From the NCBI GenBank assembly GCA_046299435.1, contig JBKBIC010000002.1, positions 12,330 to 76,329 of the forward strand: 64,000 nucleotides of DNA, given 5' to 3'. The DNA comes from M3007 sp046299435 (GTDB taxonomy: Bacteria; Bacteroidota; Bacteroidia; Chitinophagales; Saprospiraceae). The translations under genes were made by a program, and so were the position numbers. Positions 14,784 through 23,338 of this stretch are shown piece by piece; positions within the stretch are counted from its first letter, which is position 1; each line of letters begins with the position of its first letter. A model generated the notes under the pieces. That model was not told the DNA's origin and did not search any database. It saw only the letters and a list, made by a program, of their open reading frames with translations.

Positions 14784-16577
14784 TTAAAATGGGTACAAAA
14801 TGGGAATCAGGATGGAGGCGACAACCCAGAGCAAGATGTTCAGCCAGCCGCCGACGCGCATGAAATCAAGGAACTTGTACTGCCCCGCCGAATAGACCAT
14901 CGAGTTGGTCTGGTAGCCGACAGGCGTGGCAAAACTGGCCGATGCGCCGAACATGATGGCCATCAGAAACGGCATCGGGCTTACGCCCAATTTCGTGGCG
15001 ATGGCCACGGCAATCGGAGTGAGCAGGGCTGCGGCGGCATTGTTCGACATGATTTCCGTCAAGACCATCGTGACAAAATACAGCCCGGACACGACGGCCA
15101 CCGGGCCGAGGCCGTGCAACTTGGACACCAGCGCATCGGCGATGGTCTGGTCGAGGCCACAGTTTTTCATAGCCGTGCCGAGGCAGAGCGTGCCGGCAAG
15201 CAGGAAAACCACATCCCAGCTGATGGATTCGTACACATCGCGCATGGTCATGCAGCGTGTGAGCACGAGCGTGGCCACGCCCACGAGCGCGGCCACCAAC
15301 ATCGGTACCACGTTGAACGATGCGGCGGCAATCACACCACCGATGATGAGCATCACGAGCGCGAACTTCCGAAGGTCGAACTCTACCACCGTATCCTCCG
15401 AAAGCAGCACGAAAGGCGACTCCTGCTCCTGCTCCATTTGCTTTAACTCCTTGACAAAGTGCGATTTAACCTCCGCCAAGATGATGTCGCCGGCCTTCAG
15501 TTTGGTGTCGTAAAAACCTTCGTGGATGATTTCGTCGCGGTGGCGCAAGGCGAGCGGCACGGCACGGTAGGCATGGCGAAAGTCCAGCTCGCGGATGGTT
15601 TGCCCCTCGAAGTGCGAGTTGGCCGTCAGCACCATCTCGACCAGCGTGGAGCGGCGGCCTTTGAGGTCGTCGTCGCCGATTCGGACGGGGGCTTTGACGA
15701 GGACGCGGGTGCGGTCTTTCAGTTTTTTGATTTTTTCCACGTCGCAACGCACTTTCAAAACGTCGCCGGCGGCCAACACAAAGTCTCCCGGCGGCAGCGT
15801 GAACCGCGCCTCGCCCCGTCGCACTTCCAAAATATCGAGGTCGAGGTCGTTGACGAAAGCCGATTCGAGGATTTTTTTGCCCACCGAGGGGGCTTCGGGC
15901 AGCAATTCCAGCTCGGTGAGGTAGTCGCGCATCCCGAATTTTTTCTGCAAATCCGCCTCGTTTTTCCGGTCGGGCAAAAGCCGGATGCCCACGAAAGCCA
16001 TGTAAACCAACCCGACGAGGCAGTAAATCACGCCCAGCGGCGAGGGGTCGAACATGTGGATTTCAGGCCCGCCGGATTTTTGGGAAAGCCCGCTGACGAC
16101 GAGGTTGGTCGAGGTGCCGATGAGCGTCACCGTGCCGCCTAAGATGGTAGCGAACGAAAGCGGCATCAGGATTTTCGAGGGCGTGCGACCTGCCGAGCGG
16201 GCAATTTGGATGCAAATCGGGATGAGCAGCGCGACGATGGGCGTGTTGTTCAAAAAGCCTGAAAACGAGGCGATTACGACCATCAAGCCCAGCAAACCGA
16301 GGTTGAAATTCGTCCGAAAAAGCCCGGAGAGGCGGTTGCTCAAGTTTTGGAGCGCACCGGTCTTGAACAGGGCCGCACTAAGGGCGAACATGAACATGAC
16401 CGTCAAAGTGGCATCGTGCGCGAAGCCTTCCACACCTTGCTGCGGCGTGACCACACCCGTCAAAATCAGCACGACCATGATGAGGAGGGCCACCATGTCA
16501 ACGGACAAAGCCTCGGTCAAAAACAGGATGAGCGCGCCGATGACTACGCCGAGGGTGATAAGTGCGGGTGTGGTCAT
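14784..16577 (-). CDS. SLC13-family (DASS-like) permease with cytoplasmic TrkA_C pair
   Basis: A 597-aa transporter. N-terminal helices (LITLGVVIGALILFLTEAL onward) and the motif GTSTNLVVSGL at about 143-153 are the SLC13/CitT SNT-type substrate/sodium site, repeated near the C-terminus as FATPVGYQTNSMVYSAGQY. Between the two membrane halves lie two RCK_C (TrkA_C) regulatory domains (DYLTELELLPEAPSVGKKIL; FTLPPGDFVLAAGDVLKVRC; SHFEGQTIRELDFRHAYRAV). Such fusions are annotated as sodium-coupled sulfate or dicarboxylate transporters; the substrate is uncertain. The ATG is about 60 bases downstream of a TATTTTTG promoter element. Confidence 0.9.
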   Translation of the reverse strand: MTTPALITLGVVIGALILFLTEALSVDMVALLIMVVLILTGVVTPQQGVEGFAHDATLTVMFMFALSAALFKTGALQNLSNRLSGLFRTNFNLGLLGLMVVIASFSGFLNNTPIVALLIPICIQIARSAGRTPSKILMPLSFATILGGTVTLIGTSTNLVVSGLSQKSGGPEIHMFDPSPLGVIYCLVGLVYMAFVGIRLLPDRKNEADLQKKFGMRDYLTELELLPEAPSVGKKILESAFVNDLDLDILEVRRGEARFTLPPGDFVLAAGDVLKVRCDVEKIKKLKDRTRVLVKAPVRIGDDDLKGRRSTLVEMVLTANSHFEGQTIRELDFRHAYRAVPLALRHRDEIIHEGFYDTKLKAGDIILAEVKSHFVKELKQMEQEQESPFVLLSEDTVVEFDLRKFALVMLIIGGVIAAASFNVVPMLVAALVGVATLVLTRCMTMRDVYESISWDVVFLLAGTLCLGTAMKNCGLDQTIADALVSKLHGLGPVAVVSGLYFVTMVLTEIMSNNAAAALLTPIAVAIATKLGVSPMPFLMAIMFGASASFATPVGYQTNSMVYSAGQYKFLDFMRVGGWLNILLWVVASILIPILYPF

Positions 16578-16637
16578 GTTGTTTGAAAAAGGCAGGGAGT
16601 TGAGTCAATCGTTTTCGTCGTGCCCGAAAAAGGCGGG

Positions 16638-16645
16638 CAAAAATA
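16638..16645 (-). promoter_or_regulatory. Bacteroidota -7 element (TATTTTTG)
   Basis: Minus-strand TATTTTTG between xerD and the SLC13 gene, 60 bases before the SLC13 start at 16577. Confidence 0.6.
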
Positions 16646-16690
16646 GAGACCGAGGCCAGCAATCCATGAAATTCTATCAATATAATAGAA

Positions 16691-17605
16691 TCAGGTTTTC
16701 CACTTCAATCGCGGGTGGTAAAGGTAAATCGTCTCTTTGAGGTACTCCGTGTCGAGGTGGGTGTAGATTTCGGTCGTGGTGATGCTCTCGTGGCCGAGCA
16801 TGTCTTGGATGGCCTTGAGGTCTGCGCCGCCCTCGACGAGGTGCGTGGCAAAGGAGTGCCGGAAGGTGTGCGGGCTGATGTTTTTGGTGATGCCAGCGCG
16901 GGCCGCGATGTCTTTGACGACCAAAAACACCATGATACGGGTCAGTTTTTGGCCACGCCGATTGAGGAACACAAAGTTTTCGTGGCCTTTTTGGATGTTT
17001 TTCTGGTGGTTTCGGACGTGTTCGAGATACAGGCCGATGTGTTTCATCGCGTCCTCGCCAATGGGGATGATGCGCTCTTTGTCGCCCTTGCCGATGACTT
17101 TGACGAAGCCCACATCAAAAAACAGGTTTGTCAGCCGCAAATCCACCAGCTCGCTGACCCGCATCCCGCAGGCGTACAAGGTTTCGAGCATGGCCCGGTT
17201 GCGCACGCCATGGTCGGTGCTCAAATCCACAGCCCGCATCATTTCTTGGATTTCAAACACGGTCAGCACCTCCGGGATTTTGCGTTTCATGCGTGGGCTT
17301 TCGAGCAGCTCGGTCGGGTCGTCGTCAATCAAATCTTCGAGCAACAGGAAGCGGTAAAACGCCCGCACGCCCGCCACCATGCGCGCCTGCGAGGTTTCGG
17401 CCAACCCTAACTCATTGACCCACAGGATGAAACGCTCCATGTCGTCGGGCGTGGCCTTCAGCGGCGGGATGTCCAAGCCCTCGATTTCGAGGTAGCGGAC
17501 AAACTTGCCGATGTCGTTCAGGTACGCCTCGATGGTGTTCTGGCTGAACGAGCGTTCGAGCAACAGGTAGGTCTTGAAATGTTGGATTGCGGCAGGCCAG
17601 TTCAA
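16691..17605 (-). CDS. xerD: Site-specific tyrosine recombinase XerD
   Basis: A 304-aa chromosome-dimer resolution recombinase. The N-terminal core-binding domain runs from about 1 to 95 (FKTYLLLERSFSQNTIEAYL), the catalytic domain from about 108 to 300. All catalytic residues are present: Arg149 (ACGMRVSE), Lys173 (GKGDKER), His246/Arg249 (HTFRHSFATH), His272 (MLGHES) and Tyr281 (TEIYTH). The length and single-copy housekeeping setting argue against an integron or phage integrase. No ATG is available: the start is TTG at 17605, just after a dispersed ATCAACAAATCACC repeat in the leader. Confidence 0.93.
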   Translation of the reverse strand: MNWPAAIQHFKTYLLLERSFSQNTIEAYLNDIGKFVRYLEIEGLDIPPLKATPDDMERFILWVNELGLAETSQARMVAGVRAFYRFLLLEDLIDDDPTELLESPRMKRKIPEVLTVFEIQEMMRAVDLSTDHGVRNRAMLETLYACGMRVSELVDLRLTNLFFDVGFVKVIGKGDKERIIPIGEDAMKHIGLYLEHVRNHQKNIQKGHENFVFLNRRGQKLTRIMVFLVVKDIAARAGITKNISPHTFRHSFATHLVEGGADLKAIQDMLGHESITTTEIYTHLDTEYLKETIYLYHPRLKWKT

Positions 17606-17610
17606 AAATT

Positions 17611-17640
17611 GGTGATTTGTTGATTCGGTGATTTGTTGAT
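17611..17640 (-). repeat. Dispersed 30-bp element, copy in the xerD leader
   Basis: Read in the gene direction it contains AATCAACAAATCACCG and ends five bases before the xerD TTG start. It matches the copy inside the uvrA coding region at 29 of 30 positions. Confidence 0.75.
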
Positions 17641-17668
17641 CCGGGCAGGAACGATGCGTATCAATAGC

Positions 17669-17704
17669 AACTCAAAACTCGGCACCCAAAACTCAAAACT
17701 CGGA
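17669..17704. repeat. AACTCAAAACTC word repeat at a gene end
   Basis: A short repeat of ACTCAAAACTCGG and ACCCAAAACTC units that also supplies the stop codon and last residues of the 92-aa gene on the minus strand. The same word is found twice inside malQ (53582-53614 and 54221-54260). Confidence 0.65.
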
Positions 17705-17971
17705 GGCTGTCGCCGTACCGTCGGCCAAGCGCAGGCGCACGTTCACGCCGGGGCGGCTGCCGGGGTATTCGCGTAGGTGGAAAGTCAGTTCGCGGCTGTC
17801 GGGCGACCACTTGATTTGGCTCGCGTCAAAAGTACCGCCCGCTTCGTACAGCACCCGCCCGGTGGCCGCTTCGACCAGCTTGGGCGAGCAAATCCAATGC
17901 GACATCCGCACCTCGTTGCAGGAAAGGTTCAGGACGAATTGGCCGTCGGGCGAAGGGTATTGTTCGAGCAT
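17693..17971 (-). CDS. Small protein with beta-propeller-like repeat, unknown (92 aa)
   Basis: A 92-aa soluble product. Two copies of an S-P-D-G/S motif (YPSPDGQFVLNL and IKWSPDSRELTFHL) resemble the WD40/TolB-like blade signature, but the protein is far too short for a whole propeller, so it may form a small beta sandwich or a remnant. It begins 19 bases after the fni stop on the same strand and is probably cotranscribed with fni. Its last codons fall in a short word-like repeat, so the C-terminus may have been altered by repeat insertion. Confidence 0.6.
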   Translation of the reverse strand: MLEQYPSPDGQFVLNLSCNEVRMSHWICSPKLVEAATGRVLYEAGGTFDASQIKWSPDSRELTFHLREYPGSRPGVNVRLRLADGTATASEF

Positions 17972-17990
17972 GGTTTGGTATATTGGTTGT

Positions 17991-19034
17991 TCATCGCACC
18001 CGCAAAAATGCGAACGCCAGTTCCAGCCCGCGCACTTGGGCGGCCACGAATTGTTGCAAATCCTCGTAGTCGCCCTGCGCGTGTTTCAGGAAGCCCGATG
18101 CTTGGCCGTACACCGTCGGCAGCGGCGATTTTTGGAGCAGGAAATAGCCGTCCAGAAAATCGCGCACCCCCCCGGAGGCGATGAGATTTTTGACCAAACA
18201 CTGCTCGCCCAACTCGGCCACAAGGCTCGGCAGCCAGCCCATCATCTCCGCAGCCGTATGCCCGACGGCGGCCACTTTTTCAAAAACCTCCTGTCGGCGC
18301 GGGTCGCTGCGGAGCAGTTCGAGCCGCGCAAAATTGGTGCCGCCGGCAGCGGCAAATTCGATGCCCGCGAGCGGCAACTGCAGCAGCACACGCAAACTTA
18401 CGGGGCCAAAACCCTGCCCTACTTCTTTGACAATCAACGGGATATCCACAGCATCCAACAAGCGGCGCATGGTGTCGAGCGGCGGGTTTTGGAATTCGTC
18501 GCCTTCGGGTTGCATGGCCTCTTGCAGCGGATTGACGTGGACAATGAGGCCATCGGCCCGCAATTTTTCCACGAGCGCGGAAATGCGCCACAACTCGTTT
18601 TTTTCCAACAAACGCTCCACTTGCGCCACACCGAGGTTGGCAAAAAGCGGCTCCGCGCCAAGCAAATCGCGCACATCAAAATCGGCCAGATGCTCGTCCG
18701 AGAACAGCAGTTGGCGGCACGAACCCAGCCCCATGCCCATGCCGAACTCGGCACAGGCCCGCGCCAAATTGCGGTTGATGACCCGCGCCAATTCCGTGCC
18801 GCCGGTCATGCTGCTCACCCAAAGCGGGGTGCGGAGGCTTTTCCCAGCGAACGGCGTGGGCGGCAGGCTGCCCGGCTTGGGGTGCGCGGCCAACATGGGT
18901 TCGTAGAAAAAACGCCCGTCCAGCGAGTCCGCCGCCACGCGGCTGCGGAACGCCAGTTCGATGTGGTCTTTTTTCCGGGAGACGGCGGTCGGGTCGTCGG
19001 CGTTGGCTTGGATGGTCTGGTACTCGTTTGTCAT
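17991..19034 (-). CDS. fni: Type 2 isopentenyl-diphosphate delta-isomerase
   Basis: A 347-aa FMN- and NADPH-dependent enzyme interconverting isopentenyl and dimethylallyl diphosphate for isoprenoid (quinone, carotenoid, undecaprenol) synthesis. Family features: the N-terminal RKKDHIELAF, the TPLWVSSMTGGT block, FGMGMGLGSCRQLL, FANLGVAQ, VHVNPLQEAMQPEGD (conserved HxNxxQE), PLIVKEVGQG, EFAAAGGTNFARLE and a C-terminal IASGGVRDFLDG. All are intact and the length is normal. A TATTTTTG promoter element lies 22 bases upstream of the ATG. It heads a two-gene unit with the 92-aa protein. Confidence 0.95.
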   Translation of the reverse strand: MTNEYQTIQANADDPTAVSRKKDHIELAFRSRVAADSLDGRFFYEPMLAAHPKPGSLPPTPFAGKSLRTPLWVSSMTGGTELARVINRNLARACAEFGMGMGLGSCRQLLFSDEHLADFDVRDLLGAEPLFANLGVAQVERLLEKNELWRISALVEKLRADGLIVHVNPLQEAMQPEGDEFQNPPLDTMRRLLDAVDIPLIVKEVGQGFGPVSLRVLLQLPLAGIEFAAAGGTNFARLELLRSDPRRQEVFEKVAAVGHTAAEMMGWLPSLVAELGEQCLVKNLIASGGVRDFLDGYFLLQKSPLPTVYGQASGFLKHAQGDYEDLQQFVAAQVRGLELAFAFLRVR

Positions 19035-19056
19035 GCAATTGATTGAAAAAGTGCGG

Positions 19057-19064
19057 CAAAAATA
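19057..19064 (-). promoter_or_regulatory. Bacteroidota -7 element (TATTTTTG)
   Basis: Minus-strand TATTTTTG followed by CCGC, 22 bases before the fni ATG at 19034. Confidence 0.65.
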
Positions 19065-19154
19065 GCCTTTTGGCTGCCGGGCGATGGAACATTGGAAAGC
19101 AAGCTAAGGTTGCACCGATGCGGGGGCGGCCTTTTCGCCCTCTTTTTGCCTCCG

Positions 19155-22043
19155 TCACGCAGCCAGTTCCGCCCGCAAAAACCGCCCCGTCCAGCTCGCC
19201 TCTACTTTTGCCACGTCCTCTGGTGTACCGGTGCACACGATTTGCCCGCCGCGAGAGCCGCCCTCCGGGCCGATGTCAATGATGTGGTCGGCCATTTTCA
19301 CCACGTCCAAGTTGTGCTCGATGACGATGACGGTGTTGCCTTTTTCCACGAGGCGGTTGAGCACGGAGAGCAGCTGGCGGATGTCCTCGAAATGCAGGCC
19401 GGTGGTCGGTTCGTCCAGTATATATATGGTGCGCCCGGTGTCTTTTTTCGAGAGTTCTTCGGCCAGTTTGACGCGCTGCGCCTCGCCGCCGCTGAGCGTG
19501 GTGGCCTGCTGGCCGAGCGTGACGTAGCCGAGGCCCACGTCTTGCAGCGTCTTGATTTTGCGGAAAATGCTCGGCACAGGCTGGAAAAACTCCACCGCCT
19601 CGTCAATCGTCATGTCCAATATCTCACTGATACTCTTGCCTTTGTACAGCACTTCGAGCGTCTCGCGGTTGTATCGGCGGCCCATGCAGCGGTCGCAGGG
19701 CACGGCCACGTCGGGCAAAAAATTCATCTCGATGACTTTCATGCCGCCACCTTCGCAGACTTCGCAGCGACCGCCCTTCACGTTGAACGAAAAGCGCCCG
19801 GCTTGATAGCCCCTGATTTTGGCCTCCGGCGTTTCGGCAAAAAGTTTTCGGATATCGCCAAAGACATTGGTATAAGTCGCTGGATTTGAGCGCGGTGTGC
19901 GCCCGATGGGGCTTTGGTCAATCTCGATGACCTTGTCCAAATGCTCCAAACCCTCCACTTTTTCATACTTCAATGGCCGCTTCAGGCTGCTGTAAAAATG
20001 CTGTTGCAAAATGGGCCACAGCGTCTCGTTGATGAGCGAGGATTTGCCCGAACCGCTCACGCCAGTCACGCAGATGAATGTGCCGAGCGGCAATTTCAAG
20101 GTGACGTTTTTCAAGTTGTGACCCGTGCAGCCTGTCAAAACCAACTCCTTGCCGTTGCCCGGTCGGCGCGATTTGGGCACTTCAAGTTTTGCTCGGCCTG
20201 CCAAGTAATCCGATGTAATCGTTTGATTTTTAATGAATTCCGACGGGATACCGATGTCCACGATTTGGCCGCCGTGCTTGCCCGCGCCGGGGCCGAGGTC
20301 AATGAGGTAGTCGCTTTCGAGCATGATGTCTTTGTCGTGCTCGACCACGAGGACGGTGTTGCCGATGTCGCGCAGGTTTTTCAAAGCCTCGATAAGTCGT
20401 TGATTATCACGCTGATGCAAGCCAATCGAAGGCTCATCCAAAATGTAGGTGATACCCGTGAGCTGCGAGCCGATTTGCGTGGCGAGTCGGATGCGCTGGC
20501 TTTCGCCGCCGCTGAGCGTCCGTGCCGGGCGGTCGAGCGCGAGGTAGTCAAGGCCGACTTGCAGCAAAAATTTGAGGCGAAAACGGATTTCTTTCAGCAC
20601 GTCTTTGGCGATAACACGCTGACGTTCAGTCATTTCGGGGTCAATGTTTTCCAGCGTTTGGCTGAGCGCGGTCAAGTCCATCTGGGCCAGTTCGGCGATG
20701 TTGAACCCGCCAATTTTGAACCACAGGCTTTCCTTTTTTAGGCGCGTCCCGGCACACTCCGGGCAGGTGGCAATGGTGATGAAATCTTCGGCCCATTGCC
20801 GGATTTTTTCACTCGAAGTGTCTGTGTACCAGCGCTTTAACATGTTCACTAAGCCTTCGGCAGCGAGGCTGTAATTCCACCATTCGTCCTCGCCCGCGCC
20901 CGCGCCAGAATCCACTTTGAACGTCTCGTCGCCGCCGTGCAAGATGACCTGCATGGCCTCTGCCGGGATATCCTTGACGGGTGTCGAAAACGCAAAACCG
21001 TACTTTTTGGCAATAGCGCGCAGCTGGCGGAAGTTGAAGTTTTCGCGCACCTCGCCGAACGGCACGATGCCTACTTCGTTGATACTCTTTGTGTTATCTG
21101 GGATGACCCGCGCCATGTCAACCTCCGAAATTTCGCCCAAGCCCTTGCAGTGTGGGCACATCCCGTAGGGCGAGTTGAACGAAAACGTGTTCGGCGACGG
21201 CTCGTCGTAGCTGATGCCGCTGTCTTCGCACATGAGGTTGCGCGAAAAGTTTGCCAGCGCACCCTCTTCTAAATCAAGGATTTGCATCAACCCATCGCCC
21301 AGCCGCATGGCGATTTTCACGCCCTCGGCCAGCCGTTCGCCTCGGTCGTCGCCGACTTTGAGACGGTCAACGACGATTTCGATGTCGTGGATTTTGTAGC
21401 GGTCGAGTTGCATCCCCGGCGTGATGTCGAGGATGTCGCCGTCCACCCGGATTTTAGTGTAGCCTTGCTTGCGGACTTGCTCGAACAGCTCGCGGTAATG
21501 GCCTTTGCGCGAACGGACGACCGGCGCGAGCAGTGCGATTTTGCGGCCCGAAAACCGCTCGGCGATGCTCGCCAAAATCTGCTCCTCGGTGTATTTCACC
21601 ATCTTTTTCCCGGTGACGTAGGAGTGCGCCTCGCCTGCACGAGCGAACATAAGTCGCAGAAAATCATACACTTCCGTCACCGTGCCGACGGTGGAGCGCG
21701 GGTTGCGGCCAGTGGTTTTTTGTTCAATGGAAATGACGGGCGAAAGGCCGTTGATTTGCTCCACATCGGGGCGTTCCATGTCTCCGATGAACTGCCGGGC
21801 GTAGCTCGAAAGCGTTTCCATGAACCGCCGCTGGCCTTCGGCATAAATCGTGTCGAACGCCAAACTGGACTTGCCGGAGCCGGACACACCCGTGACGACC
21901 ACCAGCTGGTTGCGCGGGATGCGGACATCCACGTTTTTCAAATTGTGGACGCGGGCACCGACGACCTCGATGAATTGCTGGTGATTTGGTGATTCGGTGA
22001 TTTGTTGATTTGACGGGGCGACTTGTGTTTTTGCCTTTGCCAT
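19155..22043 (-). CDS. uvrA: Excinuclease ABC subunit A
   Basis: A 962-aa DNA-damage sensor of nucleotide excision repair that loads UvrB. It has two ABC ATPase modules: Walker A TGVSGSGKSSLAFDTIYAEG near residue 52 and TGVSGSGKSSLINETLWPIL in the second half; signatures LSGGESQRIRLA and LSGGEAQRVKLA; Walker B ITYILDEPSIGLH and TIYILDEPTTGLH. Zinc-finger modules: CPHCKGLG, CPECAGTR and CEVCEGGG...CDRCMG. Residues about 11-22 (SNQQITESPNHQ) are not family sequence: they are encoded by a dispersed 30-bp repeat lying in frame just before the conserved start IEVVGARVHNLKNVD. The ATG lies 31 bases after a TACCTTTG promoter. Confidence 0.95.
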   Translation of the reverse strand: MAKAKTQVAPSNQQITESPNHQQFIEVVGARVHNLKNVDVRIPRNQLVVVTGVSGSGKSSLAFDTIYAEGQRRFMETLSSYARQFIGDMERPDVEQINGLSPVISIEQKTTGRNPRSTVGTVTEVYDFLRLMFARAGEAHSYVTGKKMVKYTEEQILASIAERFSGRKIALLAPVVRSRKGHYRELFEQVRKQGYTKIRVDGDILDITPGMQLDRYKIHDIEIVVDRLKVGDDRGERLAEGVKIAMRLGDGLMQILDLEEGALANFSRNLMCEDSGISYDEPSPNTFSFNSPYGMCPHCKGLGEISEVDMARVIPDNTKSINEVGIVPFGEVRENFNFRQLRAIAKKYGFAFSTPVKDIPAEAMQVILHGGDETFKVDSGAGAGEDEWWNYSLAAEGLVNMLKRWYTDTSSEKIRQWAEDFITIATCPECAGTRLKKESLWFKIGGFNIAELAQMDLTALSQTLENIDPEMTERQRVIAKDVLKEIRFRLKFLLQVGLDYLALDRPARTLSGGESQRIRLATQIGSQLTGITYILDEPSIGLHQRDNQRLIEALKNLRDIGNTVLVVEHDKDIMLESDYLIDLGPGAGKHGGQIVDIGIPSEFIKNQTITSDYLAGRAKLEVPKSRRPGNGKELVLTGCTGHNLKNVTLKLPLGTFICVTGVSGSGKSSLINETLWPILQQHFYSSLKRPLKYEKVEGLEHLDKVIEIDQSPIGRTPRSNPATYTNVFGDIRKLFAETPEAKIRGYQAGRFSFNVKGGRCEVCEGGGMKVIEMNFLPDVAVPCDRCMGRRYNRETLEVLYKGKSISEILDMTIDEAVEFFQPVPSIFRKIKTLQDVGLGYVTLGQQATTLSGGEAQRVKLAEELSKKDTGRTIYILDEPTTGLHFEDIRQLLSVLNRLVEKGNTVIVIEHNLDVVKMADHIIDIGPEGGSRGGQIVCTGTPEDVAKVEASWTGRFLRAELAA
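21980..22009 (-). repeat. Dispersed 30-bp element inside the uvrA 5' coding region
   Basis: Nearly identical (29 of 30) to the xerD-leader copy and in the same orientation relative to its gene; here it is translated and adds about ten residues to the UvrA N-terminus. Confidence 0.75.
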
Positions 22044-22074
22044 GTTCGGGAGAAATCATTTTTGGGAAAGCGGG

Positions 22075-22082
22075 CAAAGGTA
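22075..22082 (-). promoter_or_regulatory. Bacteroidota -7 element (TACCTTTG)
   Basis: Minus-strand TACCTTTG followed by CCC, 31 bases before the uvrA ATG at 22043. Confidence 0.65.
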
Positions 22083-22172
22083 GTTTTCCGATGTTTGAAA
22101 AAGAAGGGAAGTTAAAACAAAAGGTTTGGCAAGCGCGGGCGGTGCGGGCGGCTTTTTCCAAATGGAAACTGC

Positions 22173-22180
22173 TACTTTTG
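22173..22180 (+). promoter_or_regulatory. Bacteroidota -7 element (TACTTTTG)
   Basis: A consensus match ending 85 bases before the pheS ATG at 22266; the leader contains the repeat-like words GACCGTTCACAACTCACAAT. Confidence 0.6.
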
Positions 22181-22265
22181 CCGCTCAACATGGCCGCCGA
22201 CTTTGCCCAATTCGTCGGTTTTAACCACCTGACCGTTCACAACTCACAATTGACCGCTATCTGAA

Positions 22266-23303
22266 ATGGAACTGTTTGAACAAGTCCGGCAGGCCATCGC
22301 CGCCGTCGAAACCACCAGCCCGGCCACGCCGGAGGCACTCGAAAATTTCCGCATCCAATACCTCGGCTCCGGTACGGTGAAGGGCGTGGTGGACGGCTTC
22401 ATGGCCGAAATCCGCAACGTACCCGGCGACCAAAAACGCGAGTTCGGCCAGCTGGTCAATGCCTTGAAAAACGCCGCCACCGAAAAAGTGCGACAGCTGC
22501 GCGAGGCATTCGAGGCCGCAGCCGAATCGGCTGCCGTCGGCCAACTCGACCTGACCGCGCCGGGCGAACCCCTGCCGCTCGGCTCGCGCCACCCGATTGC
22601 CATCACGATGAACCGCATCGTGGAGATTTTTGAAAAAATAGGCTTCGTCGTGGCCGACGGCCCCGAAATCGAGACGGATTGGTTCAATTTCACCTCGATG
22701 AACACGCCGGAAGACCACCCGGCGCGGGACATGCAGGACACGTTTTACATCACCGACGCGCCCGGCATCCTGCTCCGCACGCACACCAGCCCCGTGCAAT
22801 CGCGGGTGATGACGAGCCGAAAACCGCCCATCCGCATCATCGCACCGGGGCGGGTGTACCGCAACGAGACCATTTCGGCGCGGAGCCACGCGCAATTCCA
22901 CCAAGTCGAAGGGCTGTACGTGGACAAAGGTGTGTCGTTCGCAGACATGAAAAAAGTGCTGTACCACTTCGCAGCGGAGATGTTCGGGGCTACCAAAATC
23001 CGGCTGCGCCCCTCGTTTTTCCCGTTCACAGAACCCAGCGCGGAAATGGATGTGTGGCTCGGCACCGACACGGAGGAAAACGCCCGCCTGACCAAGGGCA
23101 CGGGCTGGCTCGAAATCCTCGGCTGCGGCATGGTTGACCCGCAAGTGCTCGAAAACTGCGGCATTGACCCGACGGAATATTCCGGTTTTGCGTTCGGCAT
23201 GGGCATCGAGCGGCAGGCCTTGCGCCTGTTCAACATCCCCGATATTCGGATGCTTTTCGAGAACGACGTGCGCTTTTTGCGGCAGTTCGCCAGCGCGTAC
23301 TGA
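22266..23303 (+). CDS. pheS: Phenylalanyl-tRNA synthetase alpha subunit
   Basis: A 345-aa class II aminoacyl-tRNA synthetase subunit that charges tRNA-Phe together with PheT. The N-terminal coiled-coil region (about 1-90) binds tRNA; the catalytic core follows with GSRHPIAITMNRIVEIFEKI (motif 1 area), FNFTSMNTPEDHPARDMQDT, PIRIIAPGRVYRNETIS (motif 2) and the C-terminal SGFAFGMGIERQALRLF (motif 3). The pheT gene is not in the window. The ATG at 22266 gives the normal N-terminus. An HhH protein gene follows 35 bases later and is probably cotranscribed. Confidence 0.96.
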   Translation: MELFEQVRQAIAAVETTSPATPEALENFRIQYLGSGTVKGVVDGFMAEIRNVPGDQKREFGQLVNALKNAATEKVRQLREAFEAAAESAAVGQLDLTAPGEPLPLGSRHPIAITMNRIVEIFEKIGFVVADGPEIETDWFNFTSMNTPEDHPARDMQDTFYITDAPGILLRTHTSPVQSRVMTSRKPPIRIIAPGRVYRNETISARSHAQFHQVEGLYVDKGVSFADMKKVLYHFAAEMFGATKIRLRPSFFPFTEPSAEMDVWLGTDTEENARLTKGTGWLEILGCGMVDPQVLENCGIDPTEYSGFAFGMGIERQALRLFNIPDIRMLFENDVRFLRQFASAY

Positions 23304-23338
23304 CCCAGCGGCGAGACGTTTCACCAACCAACCTACCC

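Noticed and set aside
16691..17605. XerD as the integrase of a mobile island
   Set aside because: The protein has the normal XerD length and motifs, with housekeeping genes on both sides and no att-like repeats, tRNA or cargo.
22257..23327. 356-codon minus-strand frame opposite pheS
   Set aside because: It shadows pheS exactly; no domain was seen.
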